This document shows positions 7,037 to 8,294 of a stretch of 8,294 nt of DNA, in pieces. Within the stretch, counting starts at the first letter, position 1; each line of letters opens with the position of its first letter. The translations under genes were made by a program, and so were the position numbers. Source of the DNA: Chloroflexota bacterium (GTDB lineage: Bacteria; Chloroflexota; UBA6077); NCBI GenBank assembly GCA_021786215.1, contig JAJYNT010000012.1, positions 1-8,294 on the forward strand, read 5' to 3'. A model generated the notes under the pieces. That model did not search any database. It saw nothing but the letters and a program-made list of their open reading frames with translations, and had not been told where the DNA came from.

Positions 7037-8041
7037 CTATTGGCTCTGTTCCAGGGTTGATCCACGCACCAGGAGGTTGCCCTTGATGAGCACTGAGACT
7101 CGATCCGAATAGTTCTCTTTCAGTTGTCTGAGGACCAACTCTGCTGCCAACTGACCCATCCGGTGCATGGAAAGGTGGATGGTTGTCAAGGGCGGATCGG
7201 TTTGCGCTGCAGCGGGAATGCCGTTAAAGCCGACGATGGCCAGGTCCTGAGGGATTCGGAGCCCCTGCCGTTTGGCCTCTCGCAGGACTCCCATGGCCAT
7301 CTGATCGTTGGCCGCGAAGAGGGCGGAGGGAGGCTGAGGAAGCTTCAGCAGTTGATCGACCGCGGCGGCGCCGCTCTCCAGGGTGAAATCTCCTTCCGCT
7401 ACCAGTTTCTCGTCAACGGGCAGGCCATGTTGGTTCATAGCCTTCCGGAATCCTTCGAGCCTATCGATGGCCGTGGATGCGTTGGGGGGGCCGCTGACGA
7501 AGGCGATCCGGCGATGTCCCAGCTCGATCAAGTGGGAGGTCGCGTCTATTGCTCCCTGGACGTTGTCGATCAGCACGGAAGAACTGGGGAGTTCGTGCCT
7601 GCCGATAGCGACGACTGGGGCGGGGTATCTGGCAAGGTCCTTGAGATGGTCCTCGCGATCGATGGCCGAGCCGAGGAGGATAATGCCCGCTCGCATGGCG
7701 TGCAGCTCTTCGACGTACCTTCGTTCCTTGGTCGGGTTGCGGTCGGTGTTGCAGAGGACCACCAGGTAGCCATGCTGGCTGGACAGGTCTTCAATGCCCC
7801 GAGCGATCTCAACAAAGTATGGGTCTCGAACGTCGGGTACCAACAGCCCGATGAGTCTGAACTCCCGCTTGGATAGACCCCGGGCAAAGGCGTTGGGGAC
7901 GAAGTTCAGCTTGTTGGCTGCTTGCAACACCCGCTGCCGCACCTCCGTGGCGACAGGGTGGTCGCTGCCGCTCAAAACGCGGGAAGCGGTTGTGACCGAA
8001 ACCCCAGCTTGGCGCGCGACATCTCGAATGGTAGGGTTCAT
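7037..8041 (-). CDS. LacI/GalR-family transcriptional regulator
   Basis: This 334-residue protein has the standard LacI layout: an N-terminal helix-turn-helix (TIRDVARQAGVSVTTASRVL, 4-23), a hinge helix at about 43-58 with VPNAFARGL and L56 at the position of the minor-groove leucine, and a periplasmic-binding-protein-like effector domain starting near IGLLVPD (64-70). Effector-domain landmarks include D159-N160 with LGHRRIAFVSG (174-184), R194, FAANDQMAMG (242-251) and the PPLTTI segment (283-288). The usual GFDD is GFNG (271-274), so the aspartate that often contacts sugars is missing. The ATG at 8041 is chosen because family proteins begin just before TIRDVA and AGGAAAG lies three bases upstream; a longer frame from 8122 begins inside the promoter -10 and is rejected. 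It precedes the EMO-like gene on the same strand and probably represses its own promoter. The effector is unknown. Confidence 0.95.
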   Translation of the reverse strand: MNPTIRDVARQAGVSVTTASRVLSGSDHPVATEVRQRVLQAANKLNFVPNAFARGLSKREFRLIGLLVPDVRDPYFVEIARGIEDLSSQHGYLVVLCNTDRNPTKERRYVEELHAMRAGIILLGSAIDREDHLKDLARYPAPVVAIGRHELPSSSVLIDNVQGAIDATSHLIELGHRRIAFVSGPPNASTAIDRLEGFRKAMNQHGLPVDEKLVAEGDFTLESGAAAVDQLLKLPQPPSALFAANDQMAMGVLREAKRQGLRIPQDLAIVGFNGIPAAAQTDPPLTTIHLSMHRMGQLAAELVLRQLKENYSDRVSVLIKGNLLVRGSTLEQSQ

Positions 8042-8080
8042 GATCTTTCCTGGTCTGATTGGAGTGTTCTGCAACTGCCG

Positions 8081-8109
8081 GCCACGGTGCCATGCAGGGG
8101 AACCGTGGC
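8081..8109. repeat. Perfect 8-base inverted repeat in the lacI leader
   Basis: GCCACGGT at 8081-8088 and ACCGTGGC at 8102-8109 are perfect reverse complements, separated by 13 bases. The pair lies just downstream of the predicted lacI transcription start on the minus strand, so the 5' leader could form an 8-pair hairpin. Its outer edge overlaps the LacI-type palindrome at 8106-8121. Both a leader RNA structure and a second protein-binding site are possible. Confidence 0.45.
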
Positions 8110-8121
8110 AACCGGTTTCCA
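8106..8121. promoter_or_regulatory. Putative LacI-family operator at the lacI transcription start
   Basis: The 16-base sequence TGGCAACCGGTTTCCA is a palindrome with only one mismatched pair, a perfect AACCGGTT core and a central CG, which is the form usual for LacI/GalR operators. It touches the predicted minus-strand -10 box (8121-8126) and covers the expected transcription start near 8114, a position where a bound repressor would block initiation. I infer that it is bound by the adjacent LacI-family protein for autoregulation, which would also control the downstream EMO-like gene. Confidence 0.65.
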
Positions 8122-8150
8122 TGATAAGGGGAGACTGGGATAGCTGTCAA
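8121..8150 (-). promoter_or_regulatory. Predicted sigma-70-type promoter for lacI and the EMO-like gene
   Basis: On the minus strand the -35 box is TTGACA (complement of 8145-8150, a perfect consensus match) and the -10 box is TATCAT (complement of 8121-8126, five of six), with an 18-base spacer. Transcription would begin near 8114 and give a leader of roughly 70 bases before the lacI ATG at 8041. I saw no clear separate promoter in the 29 bases before the EMO-like gene, so this promoter may serve both. Confidence 0.65.
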
Positions 8151-8187
8151 ATCCCGCGGAAGAACGACTCGGTTCCAAAGTGTGTTG

Positions 8188-8279
8188 ATGACGGGGAACT
8201 TGTCGTCATGCCCTTGACAGTCGCTAAAATGGTGTCTATCGTCATCTCATGGAGAATGCCACCACGTTGTCACCGTCAT
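8188..8279. repeat. Four copies of CGTCAT around the divergent plus-strand promoter
   Basis: CGTCAT occurs in direct orientation at 8204-8209, 8240-8245 and 8274-8279, and inverted (ATGACG) at 8188-8193. The direct copies are spaced 36 and 34 bases apart, a little over three helical turns. One lies just upstream of the -35 box, one overlaps the -10 box and one lies in the leader; the first two sites form an inverted pair with a ten-base spacer. This arrangement suggests binding sites for an unidentified regulator, but a six-base word could recur by chance. Confidence 0.35.
8214..8242 (+). promoter_or_regulatory. Predicted sigma-70-type promoter for a gene beyond the right edge
   Basis: TTGACA at 8214-8219 is a perfect -35 match and is followed after 17 bases by TATCGT at 8237-8242, four of six to the -10 consensus. 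Transcription would start near 8249 and run rightward out of the window. It is divergent from the lacI promoter, with about 63 bases between the two -35 boxes, so the two may share control. Confidence 0.5.
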
Positions 8280-8290
8280 TGGGAGATCGA

Positions 8291-8294
8291 ATGT
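8291..8294 (+). CDS. Probable start of a truncated gene at the right edge
   Basis: An ATG at 8291 has GGGAG at 8281-8285 five bases upstream and sits about 40 bases after the predicted transcription start, so a gene probably begins here and leaves the window. An in-frame ATG at 8249 opens the same frame 14 codons earlier with no stop between, but it would be nearly leaderless given the predicted promoter, so 8291 is preferred. Nothing can be said about the product. As the divergent neighbour of a LacI-family gene it is a natural candidate target of that regulator. Confidence 0.35.

Noticed and set aside
6054..7112. Long plus-strand open frame of 352 codons
   Set aside because: It lies antisense to the EMO-like gene, whose cysteine motifs and membrane helices are unmistakable. 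The antisense product is low-complexity, Glu/Gln/Arg-rich and has no recognisable domain.
7124..7876. Plus-strand open frame of 250 codons
   Set aside because: It is antisense to the LacI-family gene, shows no domain, and is explained by codon bias on the real strand.
8042..8122. A 27-residue N-terminal extension of the LacI-family protein starting at an ATG at 8122
   Set aside because: That ATG overlaps the predicted -10 box and operator, so it would not be in the transcript. The extension has no family similarity, and the ATG at 8041 has its own ribosome binding site and the normal family N-terminus.

Overview
The window is a compact, moderately high G+C stretch (about 60% by eye) of bacterial chromosome. 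It holds two converging transcription units and a regulatory region at the right edge. There are no tRNA or rRNA genes, insertion sequences, CRISPR arrays or phage genes that I can see. The gene set points to a bacterium that oxidises acyl-CoA compounds and passes the electrons to a membrane quinone pool. The EMO-type quinone oxidoreductase is typical of anaerobic or facultative lineages such as Desulfobacterota, syntrophic Firmicutes and Chloroflexota. The lineage itself is inference: I cannot place the organism from this window.

Left unit, plus strand, 31-4872: a small cupin; a MaoC-type hot-dog hydratase; a fused alpha-beta family I CoA-transferase (COG4670 type); a second MaoC hydratase whose GTG start overlaps the transferase stop; then etfB and etfA. 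The genes are tightly packed (gaps of 79, 44, -4, 10 and 39 bases), each has a purine-rich ribosome binding site, and no internal terminator is visible, so they read as one operon. The cupin start lies just after an in-frame TGA, so the operon probably continues to the left of the window. The logic is activation of a carboxylic acid by CoA transfer, hydration of an enoyl-CoA, and electron collection by EtfAB. No acyl-CoA dehydrogenase, hydroxyacyl-CoA dehydrogenase or thiolase is present here.

Middle, 4873-4955: an 83-base convergent intergenic gap filled by a nested hairpin with a tandem 9-base repeat, the likely bidirectional transcription end.

Right unit, minus strand, 8041-4956: a LacI-family repressor followed 29 bases later by a 683-residue membrane iron-sulfur protein. 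That protein has a NarI-like heme b domain, two 4Fe-4S motifs and two CCG domains, and matches EtfAB:menaquinone oxidoreductase (EMO). The two units together therefore encode a CoA-transferase, hydratases, the electron carrier and its membrane acceptor.

Right edge, 8042-8294: a divergent control region. It contains a strong-looking minus-strand promoter for lacI, a LacI-type palindrome over its transcription start, a leader inverted repeat, a plus-strand promoter, four copies of CGTCAT, and the probable start of another gene cut off by the window end. The most unusual feature is a LacI-type regulator in apparent command of a respiratory Etf:quinone oxidoreductase.
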